A stretch of DNA of 60,223 bases from an uncultured Clostridia bacterium (GCA_944387375.1 CALXEQ010000009.1:1-60223); one strand, 5' to 3'; counted from the first letter of the stretch, positions 1 through 9,721 are shown. Numbers and translations are program-made. Notes: a model not told the origin generated them from the sequence alone.

Positions 1-77
1 ACCTCGCCTTCATTAACTTTCTGCTTTTTAGTTAAGAAGTCTACTGTATAATGCTTTTGAAGTAGTGCATCTCCTTT
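1..77 (-). pseudogene. Serine recombinase fragment (broken, runs off window)
   Basis: Read on the minus strand from base 77, the frame gives KGDALLQKHYTVDFL followed by TKKQKVNEGEV. I recognise this as the middle of large serine recombinases, the stretch just before the zinc-ribbon region, where the family reads KGDALLQKTYTVDFLTKK. No start codon is possible: a TAA (78-80) stands where the family has a Tyr codon, and another in-frame TAA lies further upstream. The rest of the gene lies outside the window. GC is about one third, above the surrounding DNA. This is either a decayed recombinase or the edge of an inserted element. An assembly junction at a contig end is also possible. Confidence 0.6.
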
Positions 78-104
78 TTATTTTTTTCTACATTATTTTA
101 AATT

Positions 105-2084
105 TTAAAAATTTTCTTCGCCGCTTTTTATTAAATTTCCATCTACCGATACTTCGTATCTTACGTTTTCATATCCATTTATTGTAAACGTCAATTGATT
201 ATTATTTTCACTATAGTTAAATGTTGTTGTATTTAAAGCTCCACCATCTATACTTACTCTTACTTCTATATCTTCTCTTTTTGTACCTGCAGGAATTCCT
301 GTTACAGTAATTGTTTTATTTATTTCTCTTCTATTTACTGTAATTGTTATTAAATCTCCTTCTTTTAAGACTGAATTTGTAGGATATGACTGTGCAAGAA
401 CTGTTCCGTTTAATTTTTCATTATCTACATCATATTGAACTTCAACATTTAAATTTAATCCTTCAAGTATTGATCTTGCTTCTTCTTCAGATTTTCCTAC
501 TACATTTTGTACAACTACTTGTGCCTTTCCATCTCCTGAACTTACTTGTACTTTTATAACACTACCATATGGTCTTTCCACATCTTTATATTCCTGAGAT
601 ATTACTATTCCTGCTGCTACTGTATCTGATATTACATCTTCTTGCTCTACTACAAATCCTAATGTATTTTCTAATTCATATTTTGCAACTTTTATATCTT
701 TACCTTCTATATTTGTTACTTTTACCATTCTAGTGCCCTTACTTACATCAGCATATACAACTTTTTCCTTAGTCATTGTTCCAGCTTGTGGATCTTGAGT
801 TATTATCTGTCCTTCTTCATAATCTGTGTTATAATCTGAACTTCTTTGTCTAAGTTCTAATCCTTTTTCTTGACACTCTTTTTGTGCCTCTTCAAAATCT
901 TTCCCAACTAAATTTGGAATTTCTATTTCATCATTTTCACCATTGTTTAACATTCTATTAATAGCAAAACCTGAAAAACCACCTACAACTATTATTAAAA
1001 CAACAAAAATAGCTATTATTGTCATTTTCTTTTTCTTTGCTTTTTTTAATTCTTCTGCACTTTGAGTATTTTTTGATTCATCTATATTAGAACTTTTCTC
1101 TTCCTTTACTGGTGTATAAGCTGCTCTATTAGAGCTTTGTCTTGTTCTAACATTAGGTACTAAATTTTCATCTTCTGAATCATTTAATGTTGGTATAACT
1201 TGTGTATCCCCTGCCTCAATAGAACTTTGCGGTCTTGCAACAAGACTAGATGTCGGTTTAGCAAGTGCTATAGAGATATCTGTTAACATTTCAGTTGCTG
1301 TTTGATATCTATTTGCAGTAGATTTTTCCATCGCTTTCATTATTATTTGATTTAAAGCTTGACTTACATTTGGATTTATTTGCTTTGGCTCAATTGGAGT
1401 TTCTTGTATATGTTTTAATGCAACAGACACAGGAGAATCTGCATCAAATGGAAGCTTTCCAGTTGCCATTTCATACATTACTACTCCAAGAGAATATAGA
1501 TCTGATTTTGCATCCGTATATCCACCTTTTGCATGCTCTGGTGAAAAATAATGCACTGATCCCATTGTCTTACCGAAACTTGTTATAGTAGCTGTACTAG
1601 TATTTGTAACTTTAGCTATACCAAAATCTGTAACTTTAGCTACTAAATTTTGATTTAATATTATGTTTTGTGGCTTTATATCCCTATGAACTATATGTGC
1701 TTTGTGCGCAGCTTCAAGTGCTGACGCAATTTGTGCTGCAATCTTTAATGTAAGTTCACTAGATAATGGACCTTTAGCTTGAATATAATCTTTTAATGTT
1801 TTACTTTCAAGAAGCTCCATAACAATAAAGCTTATTCCCCTATCTTCTCCTACATCAAATACTGACACAATATTTGGATGTATCAAAGATGCAGCACTTT
1901 GTGCTTCTGTTCTAAATCTTTTCACAAATACTTCATCTTTTGAAAACTCTTCTTTTAAAATTTTTATAGCAACATATCTATTTAAAAGATTATCCCTTGC
2001 CTTAAAGACGTATGCCATTCCACCTTCTCCAATTTTTTCAATAATTTCATATCTTCCAGCAAGTATTTTTCCTATTAATTCCAT
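105..2084 (-). CDS. prkC: Membrane Ser/Thr protein kinase with PASTA domains
   Basis: This is a eukaryotic-like Ser/Thr kinase of 659 residues that senses peptidoglycan or muropeptides outside and phosphorylates proteins inside. The kinase domain fills about residues 1-275: Gly-rich loop GEGGMAYVF, Lys41, catalytic HRDIKPQN and DFGIAK. A linker and one membrane helix (about 352-375) follow, then three PASTA repeats (starting near IPNLVGK, VTNIEGK and VQNVVGK) and a short extra C-terminal beta-like segment. The start follows GGGGAGA that overlaps the end of stp. It is co-transcribed with stp, its expected phosphatase. rsgA, the usual next gene in Clostridia, is absent and a recombinase scar is found instead. 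Confidence 0.96.
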   Translation of the reverse strand: MELIGKILAGRYEIIEKIGEGGMAYVFKARDNLLNRYVAIKILKEEFSKDEVFVKRFRTEAQSAASLIHPNIVSVFDVGEDRGISFIVMELLESKTLKDYIQAKGPLSSELTLKIAAQIASALEAAHKAHIVHRDIKPQNIILNQNLVAKVTDFGIAKVTNTSTATITSFGKTMGSVHYFSPEHAKGGYTDAKSDLYSLGVVMYEMATGKLPFDADSPVSVALKHIQETPIEPKQINPNVSQALNQIIMKAMEKSTANRYQTATEMLTDISIALAKPTSSLVARPQSSIEAGDTQVIPTLNDSEDENLVPNVRTRQSSNRAAYTPVKEEKSSNIDESKNTQSAEELKKAKKKKMTIIAIFVVLIIVVGGFSGFAINRMLNNGENDEIEIPNLVGKDFEEAQKECQEKGLELRQRSSDYNTDYEEGQIITQDPQAGTMTKEKVVYADVSKGTRMVKVTNIEGKDIKVAKYELENTLGFVVEQEDVISDTVAAGIVISQEYKDVERPYGSVIKVQVSSGDGKAQVVVQNVVGKSEEEARSILEGLNLNVEVQYDVDNEKLNGTVLAQSYPTNSVLKEGDLITITVNRREINKTITVTGIPAGTKREDIEVRVSIDGGALNTTTFNYSENNNQLTFTINGYENVRYEVSVDGNLIKSGEENF

Positions 2085-2097
2085 AAATGTCTCCCCT

Positions 2098-2838
2098 TTA
2101 TATTTCTACAACAACCACTGTTATATTATCTACACCGCCATTTTGATTAGCAATGTCTATAAATTTATCTGATAATATAACAAAATTATTATCTCGTACA
2201 GTTTTTAAAATATCATCGTTTGATAGCATATTTGTAAGACCATCTGAGCATAAAATAAAATATCCTGTATTAACATCAAATATTTTTACTTGAACATCTA
2301 TTTTTCCGAAAATACCAAGTGCCTTTGTCAACATATGCTTTTGTGGATGCGTTGCTATTTCACTTTGTTTTATTAAATTCTTCTTTAACAATTCATTTAC
2401 ATATGTATCATCAACTGTTACTTGCTCTATAATATCTTTATTTCCATTTATATAGTATATTCTACTATCTCCCACAGATTCATAGTATAATTTATTATTT
2501 ATTTTTGCAACAAGAACTATTGTTGTTCCCATTCCATTATATTTTTTATTTGATTTTTGTAGATTATATATTCTTTCATTTGCAATTATAATCAATTGTT
2601 CTAAAAATTTTTTTATTTTCTCTACATCTGATTGTTTTAAGGTTTCTATATTTTGTTCAAAATTATCTCTTACAGTATTAATTGCAACTTTACTTGCAAC
2701 CTCACCACTAGAATATCCACCAAGTCCATCAGCTACTATAAATAATGCCATATTTTCATCATATATTTTTGCAAAAAAATTATCTTCATTTTGTTCTCTT
2801 TTTAGCCCTATATCTGTTCTAGCTGTATATCTCATCAT
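2098..2838 (-). CDS. stp: PP2C-family protein phosphatase
   Basis: This is a 246-residue metal-dependent Ser/Thr phosphatase of the PPM/PP2C family. It begins with the typical TDIGLKREQNEDNF block, with the metal-binding DGLGGYSSGE near residue 37. CSDGLTNML is near 195 and GGVDNITVVVV closes the protein. It is soluble, with no membrane segment. It sits 13 bases upstream of prkC, the standard kinase/phosphatase pair that sets phosphorylation of cell-wall and division targets. The start is preceded by AGAGGTGAA, and a sigma-A-type promoter lies at 2855-2884. Confidence 0.95.
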   Translation of the reverse strand: MMRYTARTDIGLKREQNEDNFFAKIYDENMALFIVADGLGGYSSGEVASKVAINTVRDNFEQNIETLKQSDVEKIKKFLEQLIIIANERIYNLQKSNKKYNGMGTTIVLVAKINNKLYYESVGDSRIYYINGNKDIIEQVTVDDTYVNELLKKNLIKQSEIATHPQKHMLTKALGIFGKIDVQVKIFDVNTGYFILCSDGLTNMLSNDDILKTVRDNNFVILSDKFIDIANQNGGVDNITVVVVEI

Positions 2839-2854
2839 TTCACCTCTTATATTT

Positions 2855-2884
2855 ATTATAACAAAGAAAGAAAACTTTTTTCAA
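2855..2884 (-). promoter_or_regulatory. Sigma-A-type promoter for stp-prkC
   Basis: On the minus strand TTGAAA and TATAAT are separated by 18 bases. They lie 17-46 bases upstream of the stp start. No terminator stronger than a weak 5-bp hairpin separates this site from the end of rlmN, so some read-through from rlmN is possible. Confidence 0.65.
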
Positions 2885-2894
2885 TAGTTTTTCC

Positions 2895-3971
2895 CTATTC
2901 ACTCTTTTTTATATATTTTTTCTCTACCAAATCATTTTTTCTATCTATATATTTATTTCTAAGTTGACCACATGCCGCATCAATATCTGAACCAAGTTCT
3001 CTTCTTACTGTAGTTACAACACCACAAGAATTTAGTGTATTCATAAAATCCTCTATTCTTTTTTCTGGTGCTTTTTTATATATACCATTTTTTATTTCAT
3101 TTACCGGTATTAAATTTACATGAGCAATCATGCCCCTTAACAGTTTTGCAAGTGCTATAGCATCTTCTTTTGAATCATTTTGTCCATAGATTAATGCATA
3201 TTCAAATGAAATTCTTCTTCCTGTTAATCTAATATATTCTTTACATGCCTCTAATATTTCTTTTATACTATATTTATTTGCAATAGGCATTGTTTCTCTT
3301 CGCTTCTCATCTGTTGTAGCATGTAGAGAAATAGACAGTGTACATTGTATATTCTCTTGTGCAAGTCTATAAATATTAGGAACTATTCCACATGTAGATA
3401 CGCTTATATGACGTGCCCCAATATTTAGACCTAATGGATAATTTATTTGCCTTATAGATTTTACAACATTATCATAATTATCTAGTGGTTCACCTATTCC
3501 CATATATACTATATTAGATATCTTCTCTCCAGTATATCTTTCAACCGTAAGTAATTGTCCTTCTATTTCTGATGCTTTAAGTTGTCTTACAAATCCTTCT
3601 TTTGTAGAGGCACAAAATTTACATCCCATCTTACATCCAACCTCAGAAGATACACAGATGGTATTTCCGTGATGATATCTCATTAAAACTGATTCTATTG
3701 CATTATTATCTGGTAATTCTATTAAAAATTTCATTGTTCCATCTTTTTTTGACTTTTGACATTCAATTACTTTAAGTTCTAAAATATACGTCCTTTCTTT
3801 TAACTTTTCTCTTAATGCTTTTGATATATCACTCATATCATCAAAAGACAAAACTTTTTCTCTATGAATCCACTTAAAAATTTGTTTTGCATGAAATTTC
3901 TTTTCACCAAGTTCTTCTATAAATGCTTCAAGTTCTTCAAAAGTTAATTCATTTATATTTATTTTTTCCAT
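2895..3971 (-). CDS. rlmN: Dual-specificity rRNA/tRNA adenine-C2 methyltransferase
   Basis: RlmN is a radical-SAM enzyme that methylates C2 of A2503 in 23S rRNA and A37 in some tRNAs. The 358-residue protein has the radical-SAM cluster motif CKMGCKFC (Cys113, Cys117, Cys120), a GIGEPLDNY SAM motif, and DAACGQL near the end, whose Cys334 is the expected methyl-carrying cysteine. The length is normal for the family. GGGAG stands 5 bases before the start. It lies between the MazG-like gene and stp, close to the common clostridial order fmt-rsmB-rlmN-stp-prkC, but rsmB is missing. Confidence 0.96.
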   Translation of the reverse strand: MEKININELTFEELEAFIEELGEKKFHAKQIFKWIHREKVLSFDDMSDISKALREKLKERTYILELKVIECQKSKKDGTMKFLIELPDNNAIESVLMRYHHGNTICVSSEVGCKMGCKFCASTKEGFVRQLKASEIEGQLLTVERYTGEKISNIVYMGIGEPLDNYDNVVKSIRQINYPLGLNIGARHISVSTCGIVPNIYRLAQENIQCTLSISLHATTDEKRRETMPIANKYSIKEILEACKEYIRLTGRRISFEYALIYGQNDSKEDAIALAKLLRGMIAHVNLIPVNEIKNGIYKKAPEKRIEDFMNTLNSCGVVTTVRRELGSDIDAACGQLRNKYIDRKNDLVEKKYIKKSE

Positions 3972-3997
3972 TTTTTCTCCCTTTTATTAACATATAT

Positions 3998-4026
3998 ATA
4001 ATACTACAAATTGTCTAATATTTCAA
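3998..4026 (-). promoter_or_regulatory. Sigma-A-type promoter for rlmN
   Basis: TTGAAA and TATTAT are separated by exactly 17 bases on the minus strand, 27 bases before the rlmN start. The -10 neighbourhood (GTAGTATTATATATATG) is the same as in the promoter at 10830-10858. The -35 box abuts the terminator of the preceding gene. Confidence 0.7.
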
Positions 4027-4053
4027 GAAAAAGATACACCCTTAAAGTGCATC
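4026..4053 (-). terminator. Rho-independent terminator of the MazG-like gene
   Basis: On the minus strand GATGCAC pairs with GTGTATC around a 7-base loop, followed by TTTTTCTT. The stem overlaps the last codons and stop of the MazG-like gene. Confidence 0.75.
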
Positions 4054-4362
4054 CTCATTTACTCCATTTTCAATTTTTATATAACTTTTTCCTACCTTTT
4101 TATATAATCTTTTTTCATTTTTTTGCATTTTATATTCAATTTGTTCTTTTAAATTATATCCTAAAATTTCAGAAAGTCCAAGTAAATATATTGCAATATC
4201 TGCAAGTTCTTCACCTAAATCTTCCTTATTTTTTAAATATGCATCGTATGCTTCTGCCACTTCTCCATATAAATAACAAAATTCTTTTGGTACATCTGTT
4301 ACATTAAATCCTTTATTTAACTTATTTTGATAAACTCTTTTTTGCATCTGTTCTAAATCCAT
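4042..4362 (-). CDS. MazG-like NTP pyrophosphohydrolase domain protein
   Basis: This is a 106-residue all-alpha protein of the MazG/dUTPase-like fold. The metal-binding pattern is visible as EVAEAYDAY and then EELADIAIYL, with the acidic residues spaced as in small MazG-like proteins that hydrolyse nucleoside triphosphates to monophosphates. The substrate cannot be told from sequence. I chose the ATG at 4362 because GGAGGGAGTT lies directly before it; a longer reading starts at a TTG inside that site. It follows fmt by 13 bases and ends in its own terminator, so fmt and this gene form a pair. Confidence 0.8.
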   Translation of the reverse strand: MDLEQMQKRVYQNKLNKGFNVTDVPKEFCYLYGEVAEAYDAYLKNKEDLGEELADIAIYLLGLSEILGYNLKEQIEYKMQKNEKRLYKKVGKSYIKIENGVNEDAL

Positions 4363-4375
4363 AACTCCCTCCAAA

Positions 4376-5338
4376 CTATATAAATCTATCTAACATATTT
4401 AATCTATTTCCTGCTATAAATGCCTTTATATCCATCCTTTTAGAATTTTCTGGCTGTATTGTCTTAATAATTATATATCCATCCTTACATCTTATATATA
4501 AATCACTTTTAGACATAAACAAAATATCCCCTGGAATAATATCACTATTTATATTACTGTCCTGCACATATCCAACATCATATACTTTAAATTTACGTCC
4601 ATCATCAAGTTGCATATAAGTACCTGGAAAAGGAGATAGACCTCTTACAAAATTAAATATTTCTCTTGCACTTTTATTAAAATCTATTTTTGTCATCTCT
4701 TTTGATATCATTGGTGCATACGTTCCCTCTTGTGGCTGTTTTTCTCTTTTTATAGTTCCACTTACTATTCCATCAAGTGTTTTAACTAATAAATTTCCGC
4801 CAATAACCATTAACTTATCATGAATATCTTCTAAATTATAACTATCTTTTATTTCAAGTTCCTCTTTTAAAAGCATATCTCCAGTATCCATTCCAACATC
4901 CATAAACATAGTGGTAATTCCAGTCTTTTCTTCCCCATTTATTAGTGCCCACTGCATAGGTGCTGCTCCTCTATACTTAGGAAGTAAAGATCCATGCACA
5001 TTTACACATCCATATTTTGGAATGTCTAATATTTCCTTTGGAAGTATTTTACCATATGCAACAACTGCTATAAAATCTGGTTTTAACTCTTTTAATTTTT
5101 GTATTATTTCTTCATTATTTCTTAATTTCTTAGGCTGATATATTGGTATATTTTTTTCTAGTGCGTATTCTTTTACAGCAGAATACTTTATTTTCATACC
5201 TCTTCCTGATGGCTTATCTGGATTAGTAAAACAAGCAACAATGTTATATCCTGATTCGTACAAGAGCTTTAAAGATTCTCTTGCAAATTCGGGAGTTCCC
5301 ATAAATACTACTCTTATATCTTCTCTCAAAAAAATCAC
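4376..5338 (-). CDS. fmt: Methionyl-tRNA formyltransferase
   Basis: Fmt formylates Met-tRNAfMet with 10-formyl-tetrahydrofolate for translation initiation. The 320-residue protein starts with VVFMGTPEFA and carries HGSLLPKYRGAAPMQWA, which includes the catalytic His and the SLLP motif. A C-terminal OB-like domain with LSPFPGTY follows. The start is uncertain: a GTG at 5338 (GAAGG 5 bases before) or a TTG at 5329, which gives 317 residues. It is not directly adjacent to def as in most Bacillota: a membrane protein gene and a terminator lie between them. Confidence 0.95.
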   Translation of the reverse strand: MIFLREDIRVVFMGTPEFARESLKLLYESGYNIVACFTNPDKPSGRGMKIKYSAVKEYALEKNIPIYQPKKLRNNEEIIQKLKELKPDFIAVVAYGKILPKEILDIPKYGCVNVHGSLLPKYRGAAPMQWALINGEEKTGITTMFMDVGMDTGDMLLKEELEIKDSYNLEDIHDKLMVIGGNLLVKTLDGIVSGTIKREKQPQEGTYAPMISKEMTKIDFNKSAREIFNFVRGLSPFPGTYMQLDDGRKFKVYDVGYVQDSNINSDIIPGDILFMSKSDLYIRCKDGYIIIKTIQPENSKRMDIKAFIAGNRLNMLDRFI

Positions 5339-5352
5339 TTCACCCTTCTTAT

Positions 5353-5381
5353 AAAAAAGATTAAGATTTAACTCTTAATCT
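5353..5381 (-). terminator. Terminator between the membrane-anchored protein gene and fmt
   Basis: On the minus strand AGATTAAGA and TCTTAATCT form a perfect 9-bp stem around a 6-base loop, followed by six T. It overlaps the stop codon of the upstream gene and lies only about 15 bases before fmt, so fmt expression should depend on read-through or on an unseen promoter. Confidence 0.8.
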
Positions 5382-6277
5382 TAAATATGTATATTTACAC
5401 TATTAAACTTTAATTTATTATCTTCAATGTTAAAAATAGTTTCAATAACTCCAACAGTTTTATTTACTGTAACTGTTTCATCCAAACTATATAATATATA
5501 TTGATATCCGATAAATTCTAAAATTCCATCATTATTTATATCCTTTAATTCAAAATTTGAAAACTTATCTCTTAAATATGTTTCTCTAAACTGCGAAATA
5601 TCAATATTATTTTCTACTAAGTTTAATTCTACAGTATCAGTATATTCATTTAAATAATCCTTTGAGTAATTGTCTATATTAACATTTAAAATTTCTTTAT
5701 TTTCACTATTTTTATTTGTATAAATTGTATAACCCAAAAATTCATTTTGTGTCGTATTTTTTATAATATCTACTAAATTGTCTGATTCATCCAATACATT
5801 GAGTGATATGTTTCCACTACCATCAGATATTAAAAAATATCTTTGATTTTCGTCTTCACAAATTTTTAAATCTATATCTACTTTAAAATCTTTTCCTGTA
5901 TCATACTGCTTTACATCATTATTTTTTCCATCAATTATTACCAAACTTACACTCTTATATAATTCTACTATGGAATTTAAAGAATTGCTATCGCTTCTTT
6001 CTTCTTTTCCTATAATAAAAATATAGTCATCTGTTTTGTCATTATTTACGTCTTTCTTTTCTATGTCTATAATTTTATCATCCTTTAAATCATATTTTTG
6101 TGATACTTCATTCATATACATCCTTTTAAGTCCAGCATCTGATGCCTCATATTTAAAAAATAAATATACACCAATACCAATTAGTAAAAACAATGCCACT
6201 AACATAATTGCTCTTTTTAATCTTCTAACAGAAAATGTAAATCCTAAATTTTTAATAAAATCTGAAATTATCTTCAT
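5381..6277 (-). CDS. Membrane-anchored protein with FG-GAP/VCBS-like segments
   Basis: I do not recognise this 298-residue protein as a named family. It has a short basic N-terminus and one membrane helix (about 24-44, rich in Leu/Val/Ile). The rest is probably extracytoplasmic and includes two Asp-rich strands, DVNNDKTDDYIFIIG and DINNDGILEFIGY, which resemble the calcium-binding loops of FG-GAP/VCBS repeats. The ATG at 6277 is preferred because AAAGGTG precedes it; the upstream GTG is part of that site. It is the last gene of the operon that starts at the YbaK-like gene, 11 bases behind def. Confidence 0.75.
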   Translation of the reverse strand: MKIISDFIKNLGFTFSVRRLKRAIMLVALFLLIGIGVYLFFKYEASDAGLKRMYMNEVSQKYDLKDDKIIDIEKKDVNNDKTDDYIFIIGKEERSDSNSLNSIVELYKSVSLVIIDGKNNDVKQYDTGKDFKVDIDLKICEDENQRYFLISDGSGNISLNVLDESDNLVDIIKNTTQNEFLGYTIYTNKNSENKEILNVNIDNYSKDYLNEYTDTVELNLVENNIDISQFRETYLRDKFSNFELKDINNDGILEFIGYQYILYSLDETVTVNKTVGVIETIFNIEDNKLKFNSVNIHI

Positions 6278-6288
6278 ACTTTTCACCT

Positions 6289-6765
6289 TTAGTGTTTATT
6301 TTGTTCATCATATCTATCTAAAAACACTATTCCATCTAAATGGTCTATTTCATGCTGAAGTACTACTGCTTCTATATCCTTTGCATTAATTTTTTTCTTT
6401 TTGCCATTTATGTCAGTATATTCAACAGTAACTTTTTCATGTCTTACTACATTTTTATATAAATCTGGAAAAGATAAACATCCTTCTTCTACTTCAATCA
6501 TAGCCTTAGATCTAGATGTTATTTTAGGGTTAATTAATATATGTCCTTCCTTCTTAGCATCTTCTTCTATATATCTTATATCATATACTATCATTCTTTT
6601 TAACATTCCAACTTGACATGCAGCAAGTCCTATACCATCATTTTTATACATTGTATCTAACATGTCTTGTCCTAATTGCTTTATTTTTTCATCTATAACT
6701 TCTATTTCCTTAGACTTTTTCTTTAATATATCATCCCCATCTTTTCTAATTTCTCTAATAGCCAT
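6289..6765 (-). CDS. def: Peptide deformylase
   Basis: Def removes the formyl group from the N-terminal Met of new proteins. The 158-residue enzyme has all three family motifs: GIGLAACQVG, EGCLSFP (metal-binding Cys) and HEIDHLDG (metal-binding His residues and catalytic Glu). Its small size and the CLSFP form fit clostridial type 1/3-like deformylases. GGAGGT stands 10 bases before the start. It is located between ftsK and a membrane protein gene in a large operon, rather than next to fmt, its functional partner. Confidence 0.96.
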   Translation of the reverse strand: MAIREIRKDGDDILKKKSKEIEVIDEKIKQLGQDMLDTMYKNDGIGLAACQVGMLKRMIVYDIRYIEEDAKKEGHILINPKITSRSKAMIEVEEGCLSFPDLYKNVVRHEKVTVEYTDINGKKKKINAKDIEAVVLQHEIDHLDGIVFLDRYDEQNKH

Positions 6766-6781
6766 TTAAAATTTACCTCCA

Positions 6782-9256
6782 TTATAATTTAATATCAATA
6801 TTTGATTTTTTTTGCATATCATCTACATTTTCAGCAGTATTTTGAATATTATCTTCTGTTTCATTATTATTTTCTGTATTGTTTGAATTATTACCCATTT
6901 TTAATTCTTGCCATTCTTCTTTAGAAATCAATACTTGTCTTGGCTTACTGCCATCATATCCAGATATTAGTCCTCTTGCCTCCATCTGATCAACAATTCT
7001 TCCAGCTCTAGAATATCCTATCTTAAATTTTCTTTGTAGCATCGATGCAGAAGCTTGCCCCATGTCCATTACAAGATTAATTGCGTCATCTAGTAATTCA
7101 TCTGCATCATCTTGTTCTTCCTCATCTGCTTTTGTACCTTTTCCATTTGCTTTTTCTATACTTTCTATAATATCATTATTGTATTTTACATCAGTATTAG
7201 ATTTTATTTCATCTACAATGCTTTCTATTTCTTTTTCAGATATAAATGTTCCTTGCATTCTTAAAGGCTTTGTTTCTCCAACAGGATAATATAGCATATC
7301 GCCTTTACCAAGTAGCTTTTCTGCTCCTGCCATATCTAAAATTGTTCTAGAATCTACTTGTGAAGATACTGTAAATGCGATACGAGATGGTATATTTGCT
7401 TTAATTATACCAGTAATTACATCAACAGATGGTCTTTGAGTTGCAATAACTAAATGCATACCTGCAGCTCTTGCCATTTGAGCAAGTCTACATATAGCAT
7501 CTTCTACATCATTTGGAGCTACCATCATTAAGTCAGCAAGCTCATCTATTATAATTACAATTTGTGGTAATTTTACTCCCTCAGATTCTTTTTCCATTAC
7601 CATATTGTATCCTTTTATGTCTTTTACACCTTTTGAAGCAAATAAATTATATCTATTTACCATTTCTTGTACTGCCCAGTTCAATGCTCCTGCAGCTTTT
7701 TTAGGGTCTGTTACTACAGGTATTAATAGATGTGGTATTCCATTATATCCAGAAAGCTCAACCATCTTTGGATCAACTAAAATCATTTTTACCTCACTAG
7801 GCTTTGCTTTATATAAAATAGATACAATTATTGAATTAATACACACACTCTTACCTGAACCTGTAGCACCAGCAATAAGAACATGTGGCATTTTTGCAAT
7901 ATCTCCAACACATACTTCTCCTGCTGCATCTTTTCCAAGAGCAAAAGCAAGTTTAGATTTATGATTTTTAAATGCATCTGACTCTATTACTTCCCTTAAC
8001 ATTACAGATTCACATATAGCATTAGGTACTTCTATTCCAACAGCTGCTTTTCCAGGAATAGGAGCCTCTATTCTTATAGACTTAGCTGCAAGATTTAAGG
8101 CTATATCATCAGATAAATTTACTATTTTACTTACCTTAACTCCTGTACTTGGAGTAAGCTCATATCTAGTTACAGTAGGTCCTTTTGTAATATTTGTTAC
8201 TTTTGCATCAACTCCAAAACTTGCTAGGGTTTTTTGAAGCTTTACGGCAACACCATGTATTGCCTTTCTATCAAAAACCTCACCCTGTTTTGGAACTGCA
8301 AGCAAATCTATTGATGGAAATACATAATTATCATCTTCAACATGGGCTGTATGATCTAAAGTTAAAACTTCCTTTACAGACTTATCTTCCTTTTCTTCTT
8401 TTTGAAGTTTAAAAAATTCATCTCTTTTTTGCTTTCCCTTTATCTCAGCTTCACTTGGCTTTCCTCCAAGTTTGTTAAAATCAAACTCCACTTGCTCTGT
8501 TTTATCTAACATTAAATTATCTTCTACATTGCTACTTCCTTTTTCTCTTAATTTTTCTTGTTCCTTTTCTATTCTTGCCTTCTCTCGTCTTGAAAGTTTA
8601 GGAACTTTTTCTCCTAAATTATCTGTATACTCGTATTGTTTTACCTCATCATCTCTAAATAATGTATCTATTACTTGATTTACATGATCAATTATATAAT
8701 TTATACCATATGAAACTGCTCCAAAAAATTGCTTAAATGATATATTATATAAAAATAAAGTTAATATAAATGTAAATATAGGAAATAGTATTCTTGCAGG
8801 TACTATTCCAATAATTCCAGCTACTGCACCTCCTACAATTGTACCAATAGCACCACCATAGTCTTGTCCTGCAATACCAGCATTTATACTATCTACTATT
8901 GTTTTTATTGTATTAGAATATATTGAAATATCACTATTTGTAAATACAGTAAATATAGCAGCTATAAGAACGATAACTACTAATCCTTTTCTTAATTCAG
9001 ATAATGGCTTTACTTTTCTTTCTGACATTATACAATATGTTCCTATTATCATCAAAAGAATAGGAAAAGAATAAGCTGAGTTTCCTAACGCCCCTAAAAA
9101 TATCACTTTACAAATTTGTGCAAAACTACCAACATTTTTAAAGCCTATAAAAACGGCTAAAATAAGGCCAAGAACTACAAGAACCCCACCTAACATATCA
9201 TTTGTTATAGTCTTTTGCTCTTTTTTACTTGGTCTTCCTCTTTTTCCTCTTCCCAT
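6782..9256 (-). CDS. ftsK: DNA translocase FtsK/SpoIIIE
   Basis: This is a septum-located DNA pump that moves chromosome ends through the closing division or sporulation septum. The 824-residue protein has a membrane region of about four to five helices (residues 24-185) and a charged linker (about 200-300). The RecA-like motor carries Walker [10 protein letters not shown] and Walker [12 protein letters not shown] winged-helix gamma domain lies at about 735-800 ([31 protein letters not shown]) and reads polar DNA motifs. An Asn-rich tail follows. In a spore former it may act as SpoIIIE; sequence alone does not separate the two roles. Confidence 0.95.
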   Translation of the reverse strand: MGRGKRGRPSKKEQKTITNDMLGGVLVVLGLILAVFIGFKNVGSFAQICKVIFLGALGNSAYSFPILLMIIGTYCIMSERKVKPLSELRKGLVVIVLIAAIFTVFTNSDISIYSNTIKTIVDSINAGIAGQDYGGAIGTIVGGAVAGIIGIVPARILFPIFTFILTLFLYNISFKQFFGAVSYGINYIIDHVNQVIDTLFRDDEVKQYEYTDNLGEKVPKLSRREKARIEKEQEKLREKGSSNVEDNLMLDKTEQVEFDFNKLGGKPSEAEIKGKQKRDEFFKLQKEEKEDKSVKEVLTLDHTAHVEDDNYVFPSIDLLAVPKQGEVFDRKAIHGVAVKLQKTLASFGVDAKVTNITKGPTVTRYELTPSTGVKVSKIVNLSDDIALNLAAKSIRIEAPIPGKAAVGIEVPNAICESVMLREVIESDAFKNHKSKLAFALGKDAAGEVCVGDIAKMPHVLIAGATGSGKSVCINSIIVSILYKAKPSEVKMILVDPKMVELSGYNGIPHLLIPVVTDPKKAAGALNWAVQEMVNRYNLFASKGVKDIKGYNMVMEKESEGVKLPQIVIIIDELADLMMVAPNDVEDAICRLAQMARAAGMHLVIATQRPSVDVITGIIKANIPSRIAFTVSSQVDSRTILDMAGAEKLLGKGDMLYYPVGETKPLRMQGTFISEKEIESIVDEIKSNTDVKYNNDIIESIEKANGKGTKADEEEQDDADELLDDAINLVMDMGQASASMLQRKFKIGYSRAGRIVDQMEARGLISGYDGSKPRQVLISKEEWQELKMGNNSNNTENNNETEDNIQNTAENVDDMQKKSNIDIKL

Positions 9257-9283
9257 TTAATCACAACCTCTATTCCAAAAAAT

Positions 9284-9721
9284 TTACTTTAATTCTCTTC
9301 TGTTGTTATGTACTAAGTCCATAGTCTCTCTTAATACATTTTCTACTTTTTCTAATATATTATCTGCATATTCTCTTGTCCCTTCAGAAATTTCTTTTGA
9401 AACTTTATTCGCATTTTCGATTATTTCTTCTTTTTGCGCCAAAGCTTTCTTTGTTATTTCATGCTCATCTACTAAATTTATTATTTTTCCTTCTGTCTCT
9501 TTTAAGACTTTTTGTGCTTCAAGCTCAGCATCAGATATAATTCTTTGTCTTTCCTCTTTTACCCATTTTGCTTGTTTTAATTCATCAGGTAATTTTAATC
9601 TTATATCTTCTATTATTTCTCTTAATTCTTCTGCATCTACCATAACCTTAGTTGAAAATGGTACTTTTGTTCCTGCTTCTAATATTTCTTCTAAATTCTC
9701 TAACAACGTAAATATTTCCAT
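9284..9721 (-). CDS. Coiled-coil protein of the clostridial rsmD-ftsK neighbourhood
   Basis: This 145-residue, highly charged protein is predicted to be almost wholly alpha-helical and coiled-coil from about residue 50 onward. It resembles the short proteins often labelled ATPase subunit-like (F0 b- or E/H-subunit-like) that lie next to rsmD/coaD in Clostridia, but nothing shows a nucleotide-binding motif. No membrane segment is seen. It lies 4 bases after rsmD and 27 before ftsK, so it is co-transcribed with them. The function is unknown; a structural or DivIVA-like role is only a guess. Confidence 0.75.
   Translation of the reverse strand: MEIFTLLENLEEILEAGTKVPFSTKVMVDAEELREIIEDIRLKLPDELKQAKWVKEERQRIISDAELEAQKVLKETEGKIINLVDEHEITKKALAQKEEIIENANKVSKEISEGTREYADNILEKVENVLRETMDLVHNNRRELK

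Noticed and set aside
1370..1588. Plus-strand open frame opposite prkC
   Set aside because: It lies wholly opposite the kinase domain, lacks a ribosome site and gives a Leu/His-rich sequence typical of antisense reading of AT-rich genes.
7605..7964. Plus-strand frame opposite ftsK
   Set aside because: Antisense to the conserved FtsK motor; no start site and no recognisable domain.
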